Assembly (NCBI RefSeq): GCF_000024125.1
Contig: NC_013222.1
Coordinates: 2,458,501-2,522,500, forward strand
Reading direction: 5' to 3'
From: Robiginitalea biformata HTCC2501
Lineage (GTDB): Bacteria; Bacteroidota; Bacteroidia; Flavobacteriales; Flavobacteriaceae
Length of the DNA stretch: 64,000 nucleotides
Each line of letters opens with the position of its first letter. Position 1 is the stretch's first letter. A program made the position numbers and the translations under genes. Under the pieces are notes generated by a model. That model ran no database searches. It was not told where the DNA came from and saw only the letters and a program-made list of their open reading frames with translations. Positions 36,113 through 44,642 of the stretch are shown one piece after another.

Positions 36113-36979
36113 TTATACCAGGATTTCCAAAGTGCGGGTGATCAACCGGTCGATAGTCCGTGACGGGTCTTCGGAAAACTCCCCGTTTGCCCGGTTGGCC
36201 AGGATAGCGCTCAGGGAGGCGGCCTGGTGGCCCAGCAAGCCGGCCAGCCCGAGGATGCCAGCTGTTTCCATCTCCATATTGGTAATCCGGAGGTCCCCAA
36301 ACCGGAACTCAGCCATCCGGGCCAACCAGTCCGGTTGTTGAAGGGGCAGGCGCAACCTGCGGCCCTGGGGGGCGTAAAACCCCGGGTTGGTAGCCGTCAT
36401 CCCGCGGATGACTTCCGACGTACTCAATAAATCCGTAAGCCCGGGATCGGGGGTCACCACGTAGGGCACCGCTTTCATAACAGACCATTGCATCGCCTCC
36501 AGAAAGCGGTACTGGATATCTGCCCGTTGCAGGTGCTCGCTGTCATAGTAGTGCAACAAGCCGTCAAACCCGATGGCATACTCGCTGATTACGAAGGAAT
36601 CCACGGGAATATCCTTTTGCAGCGCCCCGGAGGTACCGATACGGACCAGGCGAAGGCGGGTTGTCGCCGCCCTGGGTTGCCGGGTCTCAAAGTCAATGTT
36701 GAAAAGCGCGTCGATTTCGTTCAGGACAATATCGATATTATCCGTTCCGATGCCCGTGGAAACGACACTCAGGCGCTGTTTGCCCAACGTGCCCGTGTGC
36801 GTGGTGAATTCGCGCTTGGACACGGAGAATTCAACGGAATCAAAATGGCGTGAGACCTGAGGGACCCGTTCGGGATCGCCCACCAGGATGATGGTTTCGG
36901 CGAGATCCCCCGGCCGTAGATTGAGGTGGTAGACGGAGCGATCCGCATTCAAAATGAGTTCGGAGGGCTCCAGGGACAT
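36113..36979 (-). CDS. Nucleoside phosphorylase (uridine/purine phosphorylase family)
   Basis: 288 residues of the NP-I fold. GDPERVPQVSRHF (phosphate loop), STGIGTDNIDIVLNEI, RIGTSGAL and NMEMETAGI (ribose and purine site) are all present. It splits nucleosides with phosphate to a base plus ribose 1-phosphate for salvage; uridine phosphorylase is the closest-looking group, but substrate choice is inferred. It starts one base after the stop of the DUF1835 gene and is followed by the THI5-like gene. Confidence 0.88.
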   Translation of the reverse strand: MSLEPSELILNADRSVYHLNLRPGDLAETIILVGDPERVPQVSRHFDSVEFSVSKREFTTHTGTLGKQRLSVVSTGIGTDNIDIVLNEIDALFNIDFETRQPRAATTRLRLVRIGTSGALQKDIPVDSFVISEYAIGFDGLLHYYDSEHLQRADIQYRFLEAMQWSVMKAVPYVVTPDPGLTDLLSTSEVIRGMTATNPGFYAPQGRRLRLPLQQPDWLARMAEFRFGDLRITNMEMETAGILGLAGLLGHQAASLSAILANRANGEFSEDPSRTIDRLITRTLEILV

Positions 36980-36980
36980 A

Positions 36981-37913
36981 TCAGAGCTTTAGGATGCGCC
37001 CGGAATCCGAATTGTAAAGGAAGTTGTATTTCAGGGCGCCGCCCAGGTAGGCATCACTATCGCGGATCATCGAGTAATAACTCGTTTTCCGGTCCAGGAT
37101 GTCCTTGCCGGTTTTATTGAGCCGCGCAGGGCTGATAGAGGAAAAGAGCGGCTTGAGACTGGATAGGATGCGTTCGTATTGAGAATCGCCGAAACCATAC
37201 CACCCCTGGTTGGTCAGCAGGGACTTCATCAGGGCTTTCTTGCTTTTCGGTTTCTCCTCGGCAACTACCTGGAGGACCCGGTTTTCCAACTCGTTAAGCC
37301 CGTTGCTGATGGTCGGGAAGCGCTTGAGGTGGACCAGGATGCTGTTTTCCAGGTAATCAAATTTGTAATTCTCAAAATCCGTCAGGTTTTCCAGCCGGAT
37401 CGGGTTGTCGCTGCAGTAGAGTTGCCACACGTAGTCCGCGTATTCAATATCGTCCTGTGAGAGTTCTACCCGTTTGTCGAAGAGTTTGTGGATTTGTTCC
37501 TCGCTCAATTCGGAAAGGCCGTGGTACTTGCCGTCGGATTCCTGGTCGCCGCTGCAGGCCAGCGTGATCCGGGCGTGACGCCGGTGCGTTTTCAGCCAGC
37601 TGATGACCGCCAGCATGTTGATCTGGCAAAAAAGGTCGTATTCAAACCACAAAATAATCTCGTCCTGCTGTTTGTGGTTGCAGAGCGAGCGGTATTCCTT
37701 CAGCGTTTTTTCGATGAACCAGGATTTGCTGACGTTGTAGTTCTTGTGGAGGAATTCAAACCGGGTTTTCCAAAAGGCTTCGCTGCCCACATTGGTCTCC
37801 GTCTTCCCCTCGCACAGCATCTCCCGCCAGGTGATAATGTCGCCCTTCAACTTCAGTTCTTGTAATCGCTGGGTGAAATTATCCCCGTTGGTAATGTGCA
37901 ATTGGGAACTCAT
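36981..37913 (-). CDS. DUF1835 domain-containing protein
   Basis: 310 residues. The opening LHITNGDNFTQRLQELKLKGDIITWREMLCEG and the central EIILWFEYDLFCQINMLAVISWL are characteristic of DUF1835. It is cytosolic with no catalytic motif that I can assign. It is first in an operon with the nucleoside phosphorylase (1 base gap) and the THI5-like protein. A TAGTTTTG box at 37980-37973 on this strand would give a leader of about 50 bases. Confidence 0.8.
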   Translation of the reverse strand: MSSQLHITNGDNFTQRLQELKLKGDIITWREMLCEGKTETNVGSEAFWKTRFEFLHKNYNVSKSWFIEKTLKEYRSLCNHKQQDEIILWFEYDLFCQINMLAVISWLKTHRRHARITLACSGDQESDGKYHGLSELSEEQIHKLFDKRVELSQDDIEYADYVWQLYCSDNPIRLENLTDFENYKFDYLENSILVHLKRFPTISNGLNELENRVLQVVAEEKPKSKKALMKSLLTNQGWYGFGDSQYERILSSLKPLFSSISPARLNKTGKDILDRKTSYYSMIRDSDAYLGGALKYNFLYNSDSGRILKL

Positions 37914-37994
37914 TTTCGGACTGTTTTGGTTGCGGTTCTATCGAGTAAATGTAATACTTCGTCGATAAAAAGCAAAACTAATTAACAGATACCC

Positions 37995-38009
37995 GGCGGA
38001 TTATCCGCC
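37995..38009 (-). terminator. Hairpin overlapping the SUI1 stop codon
   Basis: GGCGGA (37995-38000) and TCCGCC (38004-38009) form a tight stem around the TAA stop. No T run follows, so it may only stabilise the 3' end. Confidence 0.35.
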
Positions 38010-38339
38010 TACCCGCTTTACGTTAAAACCTTTGCTTTTAAGAAGTTGCATAATCTGGTCCCGGCAGTCGCCCTGTATGAGGATGCGGTCGTCCTTGTAG
38101 GAGCCTCCAACCCCCAGGTGCTTCTTGATTTCCCGGGTAAGGGAAGCGAAATCCGAATCGGCACCCGTATAGCCCTCAAGGACCGTTACCGGCTTGCCGC
38201 GGCGCTTCTCGTAAATACAGCGGATGGGGTCTTCCTGCAGCCAAACGGGGTTTGGGTCGGGATTCCCCGAATCGGATTCCGATTCCGGTTCCGGTTCGTG
38301 GTCGGGAAACAGGTTTTTCAGTTGATCTCGCAGGTCCAT
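38001..38339 (-). CDS. eIF1/SUI1-like translation factor (YciH family)
   Basis: 112 residues. An acidic, low-complexity stretch (about 14-30) leads into the SUI1 fold with GYTGADSDFASLTREIKKHLGVGGS and ILIQGDCRDQIMQLLKSKGFNVKRVGG. YciH proteins bind the 30S subunit and can discriminate start codons or repress translation under stress. It follows the 2OG dioxygenase gene by 6 bases, so the two are cotranscribed. Confidence 0.9.
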   Translation of the reverse strand: MDLRDQLKNLFPDHEPEPESESDSGNPDPNPVWLQEDPIRCIYEKRRGKPVTVLEGYTGADSDFASLTREIKKHLGVGGSYKDDRILIQGDCRDQIMQLLKSKGFNVKRVGG

Positions 38340-38345
38340 GTGCAG

Positions 38346-39296
38346 CTATTTTTTCACCAAGCCGAGCTCCACCAGCCGTTCGTGCAGGAATTCCCCCGCG
38401 GTGATGTCCTCAAAGCGTTTCGGGTTTTCCTCGTCGATGCAGTGCTCCAGGCAATCCAGGGGCATCGTGCTGATGGGGTGCATAAAAAACGGGATGGAAT
38501 AGCGGGAAGTACCCCAGAGTTCCCGGGGCGGGTTGACCACCCGGTGGATCGTCGATTTCAGCCGGTTATTCGTCAGGCGCGATAGCATATCGCCCACATT
38601 GATCATCAGCTGGTCCGGGGCGGCAATTGCGTCGATCCATTCGCCCTTGTGGTTTTGTACCTGCAGGCCCTTGCCGTGCGCGCCCATGAGCAGGGTGATC
38701 AGGTTGATATCTCCGTGGGCCGCTGCCCGGACGGCATCTTTGGGTTCCTCCGTGATGGGCGGGTAGTGGATGGGCCTCAGGATGGAATTCCCGTTGTGGA
38801 TGAATTCGTCAAAATAATTCTCGGGCAATTCCAGGCGGAGCGCAAGGGCCCGTAAAACATACTGCGCGGTTTTCTCAAGCATCTTGTAGGCTTCCCGGCC
38901 CACTTTGTTAAACTCCGGCAATTCTTCAACCAAGACATTATCCGGGTATTCCGCTTCGAGCTCCGGGTCGTCCTCCACGTATTGCCCAAAATGCCAGAAT
39001 TCTTTCAGGTCGCCCGCTTTTCGCCCCTTGGCGTGCTCTTTTCCAAAGGAGGTATACCCCCGCTGGCCTCCTATGCCCTCAATTTCGTATTTGGCCTTGA
39101 CCTCCTGGGGCAGGTTGAAGAAATTCTTCACCTGACTGTAGAGCTCCTCCACGAGCTCTTCCGAGAGGAAATGCCCGCTAAGCGCTACAAAGCCAATGTC
39201 TTCAAATGCCCCGCCGAGCTGTTCGACGAAGGCGTTTTTGCGCTGGGGGTCCCCGGAGATGAAGTCGCGCAGGTCGGCACTGGGAATCTGGTTCAT
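38346..39296 (-). CDS. 2-oxoglutarate/Fe(II) dioxygenase, isopenicillin N synthase-like
   Basis: 316 residues. Fe ligands appear as HGDINLIT (H-x-D) and STIHRVVNP (second His), with the 2-oxoacid-binding RYSIPFF downstream. The N-terminal DIOX_N domain includes FEDIGFVALSGH. The family hydroxylates or cyclises small molecules; the substrate is unknown. The ATG at 39296 was chosen because a TAACTTTG box at 39324-39317 lies upstream and the longer ORF crosses it. Confidence 0.88.
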   Translation of the reverse strand: MNQIPSADLRDFISGDPQRKNAFVEQLGGAFEDIGFVALSGHFLSEELVEELYSQVKNFFNLPQEVKAKYEIEGIGGQRGYTSFGKEHAKGRKAGDLKEFWHFGQYVEDDPELEAEYPDNVLVEELPEFNKVGREAYKMLEKTAQYVLRALALRLELPENYFDEFIHNGNSILRPIHYPPITEEPKDAVRAAAHGDINLITLLMGAHGKGLQVQNHKGEWIDAIAAPDQLMINVGDMLSRLTNNRLKSTIHRVVNPPRELWGTSRYSIPFFMHPISTMPLDCLEHCIDEENPKRFEDITAGEFLHERLVELGLVKK

Positions 39297-39316
39297 AGGC
39301 TGCGTTTTTACTGGCC

Positions 39317-39324
39317 CAAAGTTA
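39317..39324 (-). promoter_or_regulatory. -7 promoter box of the dioxygenase gene
   Basis: TAACTTTG on the minus strand, exact TAnnTTTG, 20 nt before the ATG. Confidence 0.6.
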
Positions 39325-39357
39325 ATAAAATAATAGGCCATCCTGCCGGCGAATATG

Positions 39358-39379
39358 TAGATTTGTGGGTAAATACCCA
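39358..39379 (+). promoter_or_regulatory. -7 box and adjoining inverted repeat ahead of the second E1 gene
   Basis: TAGATTTG (39358-39365) is an exact TAnnTTTG. It is directly followed by TGGGTAAATACCCA (39366-39379), an inverted repeat with a 2-base centre, placed where transcription would start. It could be an operator. Confidence 0.5.
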
Positions 39380-39390
39380 TTGCATACCCT

Positions 39391-41388
39391 ATGGAAAAGA
39401 CCCCGCTTGCTTTCGACTACGAAACCTTCCAAGTGCCCCGCGAGATGCAGCTCAGACTCTACCGGGAAATGTTGCGCCCCCGGCTGATTGAGGAAAAGAT
39501 GTTGATCCTGCTGCGTCAGGGGAAGATTTCGAAATGGTTTAGCGGCATCGGGCAGGAGGCCATTGCAGTGGGTGTGGCGGCCAGCCTGAAGCCCGAGGAA
39601 TTCATCCTTCCCATGCACCGGAACCTGGGGGCGTTTACCTTCAGGGACGTACCCCTGAACCGGTTGTTTGCCCAATGGCAGGGCAAGGCTAACGGATTTA
39701 CCAAGGGCAGGGACCGGAGTTTCCATTTTGGGAGTATGGAGCATCGGATTGTCGGCATGATCTCCCACCTGGGCCCGCAACTGGGGGTGGCCGACGGGAT
39801 TGCCCTGTCGGACCTTTTACAGGGGCGCAGTCGGGTGACGGCTGTGTTTACGGGGGAAGGAGCCACCAGCGAGGGGGATTTTCACGAAGCCCTGAATATT
39901 GCGTCGGTATGGGGGTTGCCGGTGCTGTTCTGCATAGAAAACAACGGGTACGGGCTGTCCACCCCCGTTTCCGAGCAGTATAATTGCGAAAACCTGGCCG
40001 ACCGGGGCGCCGGCTACGGGATGGAATCGCATATTCTGGACGGCAACAACATCCAGGAGGTTTACGCGAGAATCAGCGAACTATGCGCCAGTATGCGGAA
40101 GGAACCCCGTCCGGTCCTGGTGGAGTTTAAAACTTTCCGGATGCGCGGACACGAGGAAGCCAGCGGCACGCGCTACGTCCCGGAGGAGATGATGGAGCAT
40201 TGGGGGAAACGGGACCCGCTGGAAAACTACGCGGCCTTCCTTCGGGAGTCCGGGGTCCTCAGCGAAGTTCGCGAGGTGCGGATTAAAAAGGAAATTCAGG
40301 AGGAGATTGATAACGCTTTGGACGAGGCATTTGCAGAACCCGCTGTTGAATTCAATGAAAGTATTGAGTTAAATGATGTGTTTAAACCATTTGTATTTAA
40401 ACAAGTTGAAAAAGGATTAAATGCAAATAATATCCGCTTGGTAGATGCCGTCTCTCAGGGACTCAGGCAGAGTATGCAGCGGCACGACAACCTGGTGCTC
40501 CTTGGGCAGGACATTGCGGAATACGGTGGAGTCTTTAAAGTGACGGAAGGGTTTGCGGAGGAGTTTGGGACAGACCGGGTCCGGAACACACCCATTTGCG
40601 AATCGGGTATCGTCTCCACGGCCATGGGGCTCTCCCTGGGGGGTATGAAAGCGGTGGTCGAGATGCAGTTCTCGGATTTTGTCACGTCGGGGTTCAACCC
40701 GATTGTCAATTACCTGGCCAAGGTGCATTACCGTTGGGGGGAGCCGGCAGATGTGGTGATCCGGATGCCCTGCGGTGCCGGAGTGGGGGCGGGTCCGTTT
40801 CACTCCCAGACCAACGAGGCCTGGTTTACCAAAGTCCCCGGCCTTAAAGTTGCTTATCCGGCATTCCCGGCCGACGCCAAGGGATTGCTCGCCACGGCCA
40901 TCGAGGACCCGAATCCGGTGTTGTTCTTTGAGCACAAGGGTCTCTACCGGTCGCTATACGGGGATGTGCCCCAGGATTACTTCACCATACCTTTCGGGCA
41001 GGCAGCGCGTTTACGGGAAGGGGAGGGCCTGAGCGTAATCACCTACGGCGCCGGGGTGCACTGGGCTATCGAAGCCCTGGATGCGCTGGGGGTCACCGAT
41101 GCCGACCTAATTGACCTGCGGACGCTCTGCCCGCTGGACACCGGGACGGTATTTGAATCCGTCCGCCGGACCGGGAAGGTCTTGCTCCTGCAGGAGGACA
41201 CGCTCTTTGGCGGTGTATGTTCGGACCTTGCCGCCATGATAGGCGAACATTGCTTTGAATACCTGGACGCGCCGGTTCGCCGGGTGGCTTCCCTGGAAAC
41301 CCCCGTGCCTTTTGCCCGTAACCTGGAAGCGGGTTTCCTGCCAAAAAAGCGGTTACGCCGGGCCCTGGAAGAACTGATTGCTTACTGA
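39391..41388 (+). CDS. Second fused alpha-beta 2-oxoacid dehydrogenase E1
   Basis: 665 residues. The alpha half (about 1-310) has the TPP motif GEGATSEGDFHEALNIASVWGLPVLFCIENN. The beta half (about 345-665) has LLGQDIAEYGGVFKVTEGF and a transketolase C domain. Shorter and more canonical than the E1 at 1637-4048, it most resembles branched-chain 2-oxoacid or acetoin-type E1. The linker (about residues 318-350) is encoded by a strikingly AT-rich island, 40345-40435, in which I count 21 G/C of 91 bases. E2 and E3 are not adjacent. Confidence 0.9.
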   Translation: MEKTPLAFDYETFQVPREMQLRLYREMLRPRLIEEKMLILLRQGKISKWFSGIGQEAIAVGVAASLKPEEFILPMHRNLGAFTFRDVPLNRLFAQWQGKANGFTKGRDRSFHFGSMEHRIVGMISHLGPQLGVADGIALSDLLQGRSRVTAVFTGEGATSEGDFHEALNIASVWGLPVLFCIENNGYGLSTPVSEQYNCENLADRGAGYGMESHILDGNNIQEVYARISELCASMRKEPRPVLVEFKTFRMRGHEEASGTRYVPEEMMEHWGKRDPLENYAAFLRESGVLSEVREVRIKKEIQEEIDNALDEAFAEPAVEFNESIELNDVFKPFVFKQVEKGLNANNIRLVDAVSQGLRQSMQRHDNLVLLGQDIAEYGGVFKVTEGFAEEFGTDRVRNTPICESGIVSTAMGLSLGGMKAVVEMQFSDFVTSGFNPIVNYLAKVHYRWGEPADVVIRMPCGAGVGAGPFHSQTNEAWFTKVPGLKVAYPAFPADAKGLLATAIEDPNPVLFFEHKGLYRSLYGDVPQDYFTIPFGQAARLREGEGLSVITYGAGVHWAIEALDALGVTDADLIDLRTLCPLDTGTVFESVRRTGKVLLLQEDTLFGGVCSDLAAMIGEHCFEYLDAPVRRVASLETPVPFARNLEAGFLPKKRLRRALEELIAY

Positions 41389-41523
41389 GGCGGGGTAACC
41401 GGCGGCACGCTTCCCCCTTTACGATTTTAGCGGGGACACAATTCTGCGGATCGGGCAAAGTTTCTACCGGGATTTCGCGCATCTTTCGATATAGGCAACG
41501 TCCGGAAACGGGCTTAGACCGTA

Positions 41524-41531
41524 TATATTCG
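41524..41531 (+). promoter_or_regulatory. -7 promoter box of the lipocalin/OmpA operon (TTCG variant)
   Basis: TATATTCG, one mismatch from TAnnTTTG, 16 nt before the ATG. The rest of 41389-41523 shows nothing else I can support. Confidence 0.45.
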
Positions 41532-41547
41532 AACAAAACAATCATTT

Positions 41548-42030
41548 ATGAAACGCATACTCCCAATGATACTCCTGGTGGCAATGGGGATCCAATCCTG
41601 CTCCGTTTCCAAAGCCGTACGGGAAAAACGCAACATGATAAGCGGTACGTGGACCCTCACGGATATCGTTTACGCCAATAACGAAGGGACATTTAAGGCA
41701 ACCCTGTTTGACGATGCCGATGCCATATGCTATGAAGGCAGCGAATGGTATTTCCGCGACAACAACAGCACGGGGCGCTATACCATTGAGTCCGGCAGTC
41801 TCTGCAATGGGGGCGACCGGTTTTTCCGTTGGTCTGTCATTGAGCAACCTGAAAGCTACAACCCGACCTTCCAGTTCAAATTCATCGACGAAAACCGAAA
41901 GGACATCTCGGGCGGCTACGGGTACCGGCTGACAATCGAAAACCTGACGGCCACCGAAATGCAAATGCGCTCCAATGTCCGGGTAGACGGCCAGCCTGTG
42001 AGCGTTGTATATCAATTTATCAAAAAATAA
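41548..42030 (+). CDS. Lipocalin-like lipoprotein
   Basis: 160 residues. A type II signal peptide ends GIQSC. The mature part has the lipocalin-type opening ISGTWTLTDIVY and further paired strands, with two cysteines that could form a disulfide. Small lipocalin-like lipoproteins are common in Bacteroidota; the ligand is unknown. It lies 3 bases upstream of the OmpA-family gene, so they form an operon. Confidence 0.7.
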   Translation: MKRILPMILLVAMGIQSCSVSKAVREKRNMISGTWTLTDIVYANNEGTFKATLFDDADAICYEGSEWYFRDNNSTGRYTIESGSLCNGGDRFFRWSVIEQPESYNPTFQFKFIDENRKDISGGYGYRLTIENLTATEMQMRSNVRVDGQPVSVVYQFIKK

Positions 42031-42033
42031 TCC

Positions 42034-42729
42034 ATGAAAACCTATCGTATGCGCATGGCGAGCTGGATGCTGATCCTCGGGCTCGTATTCGGTTGCAATA
42101 CCGTTAAAAATGCAAACAACAAACAGAAAGGCGCTGTTATCGGCGCCAGTAGCGGCGCGGTCATCGGCGGGGTCGTCGGCAACAATGTGGGCAAAGGCAA
42201 TACCGTACTCGGCGCCATCATTGGCGGGGTAGTCGGCGGAGTTGCCGGCGGATACATCGGGGACCGGATGGACCGGCAGGCCGAAAAAATAGAAGAAGAA
42301 CTTCCAGGTGCGGAGGTAAAACGCGTAGGGGAGGGGATCAATGTCACCTTCACCCAGGACCAGGGGGTCCACTTCGCCACGAACCAGTCGGCTATTGAAG
42401 GCGCCTCGGTAACCACCCTGAACAAACTGGCGGGGATTTTTAAGGAATACCCGAAATCCGTGATCCTGGTGGAAGGACATACCGACAGCGCCGGGCCGGA
42501 GGATTACAATATGAGCCTCAGCCAGCGCCGGGCAGAGTCTGTGGTCAACTACCTGGTTGCCCAGGGGATAGACAAGGACCGCTTTACGGTTAGGTGGTAC
42601 GGGGAAACCCAGCCCCGTGCCGACAACTCCACCGCGGAGGGCAAGGCCCAAAACCGCCGTGTGGAAATGGGGATCATCGCCAGTGAGGCCCTCAAGGAGG
42701 AGGCCCGGAAGGAAACGGGCGGAAACTGA
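42034..42729 (+). CDS. OmpA-family lipoprotein with glycine-zipper segment
   Basis: 231 residues. The signal peptide ends VFGC. A glycine-zipper region (about 33-82, GAVIGASSGAVIGGVVG and IGGVVGGVAGGYIG) is followed by an OmpA C-terminal peptidoglycan-binding domain with VEGHTDSAGPEDYNMSLSQR and AQNRRVEM. It should anchor the outer membrane to the cell wall. The operon ends in the terminator at 42767-42792. Confidence 0.9.
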   Translation: MKTYRMRMASWMLILGLVFGCNTVKNANNKQKGAVIGASSGAVIGGVVGNNVGKGNTVLGAIIGGVVGGVAGGYIGDRMDRQAEKIEEELPGAEVKRVGEGINVTFTQDQGVHFATNQSAIEGASVTTLNKLAGIFKEYPKSVILVEGHTDSAGPEDYNMSLSQRRAESVVNYLVAQGIDKDRFTVRWYGETQPRADNSTAEGKAQNRRVEMGIIASEALKEEARKETGGN

Positions 42730-42766
42730 TCGCCAGCTTCCCCGATTTGAATCCAAATAAAATTAG

Positions 42767-42792
42767 TCCCGGCTCCGGCCGGGATTTTTTTT
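42767..42792 (+). terminator. Strong rho-independent terminator
   Basis: CCCGGC (42768-42773), loop TCCG, GCCGGG (42778-42783), extended by a T-A pair and followed by A and eight T (42785-42792). It isolates the polyketide cluster from upstream transcription. Confidence 0.9.
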
Positions 42793-42813
42793 GATTTCGC
42801 GTAACTTAAGAAA

Positions 42814-43929
42814 ATGGAATTCACGGAAATCGCCATTGCGGGAGGGGGTCTGGCCGGCCTGACTGCGGCCATCGAGTTGAGGTGCATGGGGCGGGACGTT
42901 ACGGTTTTTGAAAAGCATCCCTACCCGCGCCACAAAGTTTGCGGGGAGTACCTGTCGGCCGAAGTACTTCCGTATCTGGAATCCGTCGGGGTGGACATCT
43001 CGGACGCCCCCCGGATTACCCGCCTGCGGCTCCAGTCCGAAAGAGGCAGGCCGGTATTTGCCGATCTGCCGCTTGGGGGGCTGGGCATCAGCAGGTATGC
43101 GTTGGACCACCGGCTCTGCGAGGCGGCTTCCGGGCTGGGTGTCCGCCTGCGGTTTGAAACCATTCGGGAAATCAACCCCGGGGAAACAGGCAGCTCGCTG
43201 CGTACGGATGCAGGAAATTATCGGGCCGGTCGCATCCTGGCCACCTGGGGCAAACGGAGCAACCTGGACCGGCAGCAAGACCGGCCGTTTTTTGCAAGAA
43301 AATCCCAATGGATGGCGATTAAAAACCATTACCAGGCCGATTATCCATCCGACCAGGTGGGGCTCTATACTTTTCGCGGGGGGTATGGCGGTTTGTCGGT
43401 TACGGAAACCGGAGCCCTCAATTTTTGTTTCCTGATCCGCCAGAAACGATTCGCGTATTATAATTCACCGGAAACCTGCGCAAAAGAAATTATTGCAGCG
43501 CACCCCGGGTTGCGGGAGGCGTTAGGGGAGGCGAAACCATTGTTTTCACGTCCATTGGCCATTTCACAGATCTCCTTTGACGCCAAGAAGCGCCACAGGA
43601 ACCAGGTATTATTTGCCGGGGATGCTGCGCAGCTGATCCACCCCTTAACCGGCAATGGTATGGCGATGGCTATCCTGGGGGGCAGGATGCTGGCCCGGCA
43701 ACTCGGACAACAGGCGGGTGTCCCAGGCCCCGGAAATGGGGTGGCGAATGAAGATTATTCAGGGAAATGGGATACCGCTTTCAGGGGTCGGTTGTTATCC
43801 GGCCGTGCATTGCAATGGCTCCTGACGCGTTCCCGAATGACGGATGTCCTTGTGCGGATGGCCGGTTCTTTCCCGGGGTTGCTGCCGCTTATTGTTTCGA
43901 AAACCCATGGACCCCCCGTTCATCCATGA
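42814..43929 (+). CDS. FAD-dependent oxidoreductase/hydroxylase of the type III PKS cluster
   Basis: 371 residues. The dinucleotide-binding motif GGGLAG is at 10-15, KVCGEYLS near 41-48 (a cysteine motif of the geranylgeranyl reductase-like group), and the FAD-ribityl motif GDAAQLIHPLTGNGM near 270. In gene order and family it parallels SrsC, the flavin hydroxylase that turns alkylresorcinols into hydroquinones in Streptomyces. This role is inferred from context; a reductase function is the alternative. It is the first gene of the cluster, 21 bases after a strong terminator; a weak TAACTTAA at 42802-42809 is the only promoter-like box. Confidence 0.75.
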   Translation: MEFTEIAIAGGGLAGLTAAIELRCMGRDVTVFEKHPYPRHKVCGEYLSAEVLPYLESVGVDISDAPRITRLRLQSERGRPVFADLPLGGLGISRYALDHRLCEAASGLGVRLRFETIREINPGETGSSLRTDAGNYRAGRILATWGKRSNLDRQQDRPFFARKSQWMAIKNHYQADYPSDQVGLYTFRGGYGGLSVTETGALNFCFLIRQKRFAYYNSPETCAKEIIAAHPGLREALGEAKPLFSRPLAISQISFDAKKRHRNQVLFAGDAAQLIHPLTGNGMAMAILGGRMLARQLGQQAGVPGPGNGVANEDYSGKWDTAFRGRLLSGRALQWLLTRSRMTDVLVRMAGSFPGLLPLIVSKTHGPPVHP

Positions 43930-44642
43930 GCCGCTTTAAAATGCGGAGCCAGGCCGCTGAACAAATGGACGACCTGGAACTCGACGAGGGCCGACTCGCC
44001 CTGGCACTCGCGGATATTCGACGGGTTAACCGGTTGCTTGGTGGGCATGCCACGAGCCTGGCAGGCCTCAGGCCTTTTCTCAGCCTGGAAAAGGCAGGCC
44101 CGGTGCACGTGCTGGATGTGGGCTGCGGGGACGGGGAATTCCTTCGCTATCTGGCTGCCTATTGTCGGAGGGAGGCGATCCCCTGCCGCCTGACGGGGTG
44201 GGACTTTAACCCAAAGACTCTGGACCAGGCACGGCAGGCTTCCGCCGGATATCCGGAAATCGCCTTCCGGCAGCGCGACCTGCGCAACCAGCCGGAATTC
44301 CCGGAAGGAACCCTGGTCATCTGCAACCTGTTCCTGCATCATTTTACGGATACCCAAATACGGGAGCTGTTGGCGCATTGGCTCTCTCAGGGCCCGAGGG
44401 CCATCGTCGTAAATGATTTGCACAGGAATTCGGCAGCATATTATTTGTTCTGGTTTTTTGGGCTTATTTTTATGAGGTCGCCGATTGCCCGCAGCGACGG
44501 GCGCATATCCATACTGCGGGGCTTCAGGCGAAAGGATTTCAGTCGTTTGGCGGCAGGATTGCCCCTGGGGCGCACCCGCCTGGTATGGCGGTGGGCCTTT
44601 CGGTACCTGTGGACGCTGGAACCTAAAAAGAAATTGCTATGA
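43926..44642 (+). CDS. Class I SAM-dependent methyltransferase of the type III PKS cluster
   Basis: 238 residues. Motif I is VLDVGCGDGEF (62-72), the post-I acidic segment TGWDFNPKTLDQAR, and LVICNLFLHHFTD is the motif IV region. A hydrophobic stretch YYLFWFFGLIFM near 174-185 may associate with membrane. It probably methylates the phenolic product. Note that Streptomyces SrsB is an ICMT-type membrane methyltransferase, so this would be a different enzyme in an equivalent position. Both ends overlap neighbours as ATGA, so translation is coupled. Confidence 0.82.
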   Translation: MSRFKMRSQAAEQMDDLELDEGRLALALADIRRVNRLLGGHATSLAGLRPFLSLEKAGPVHVLDVGCGDGEFLRYLAAYCRREAIPCRLTGWDFNPKTLDQARQASAGYPEIAFRQRDLRNQPEFPEGTLVICNLFLHHFTDTQIRELLAHWLSQGPRAIVVNDLHRNSAAYYLFWFFGLIFMRSPIARSDGRISILRGFRRKDFSRLAAGLPLGRTRLVWRWAFRYLWTLEPKKKLL

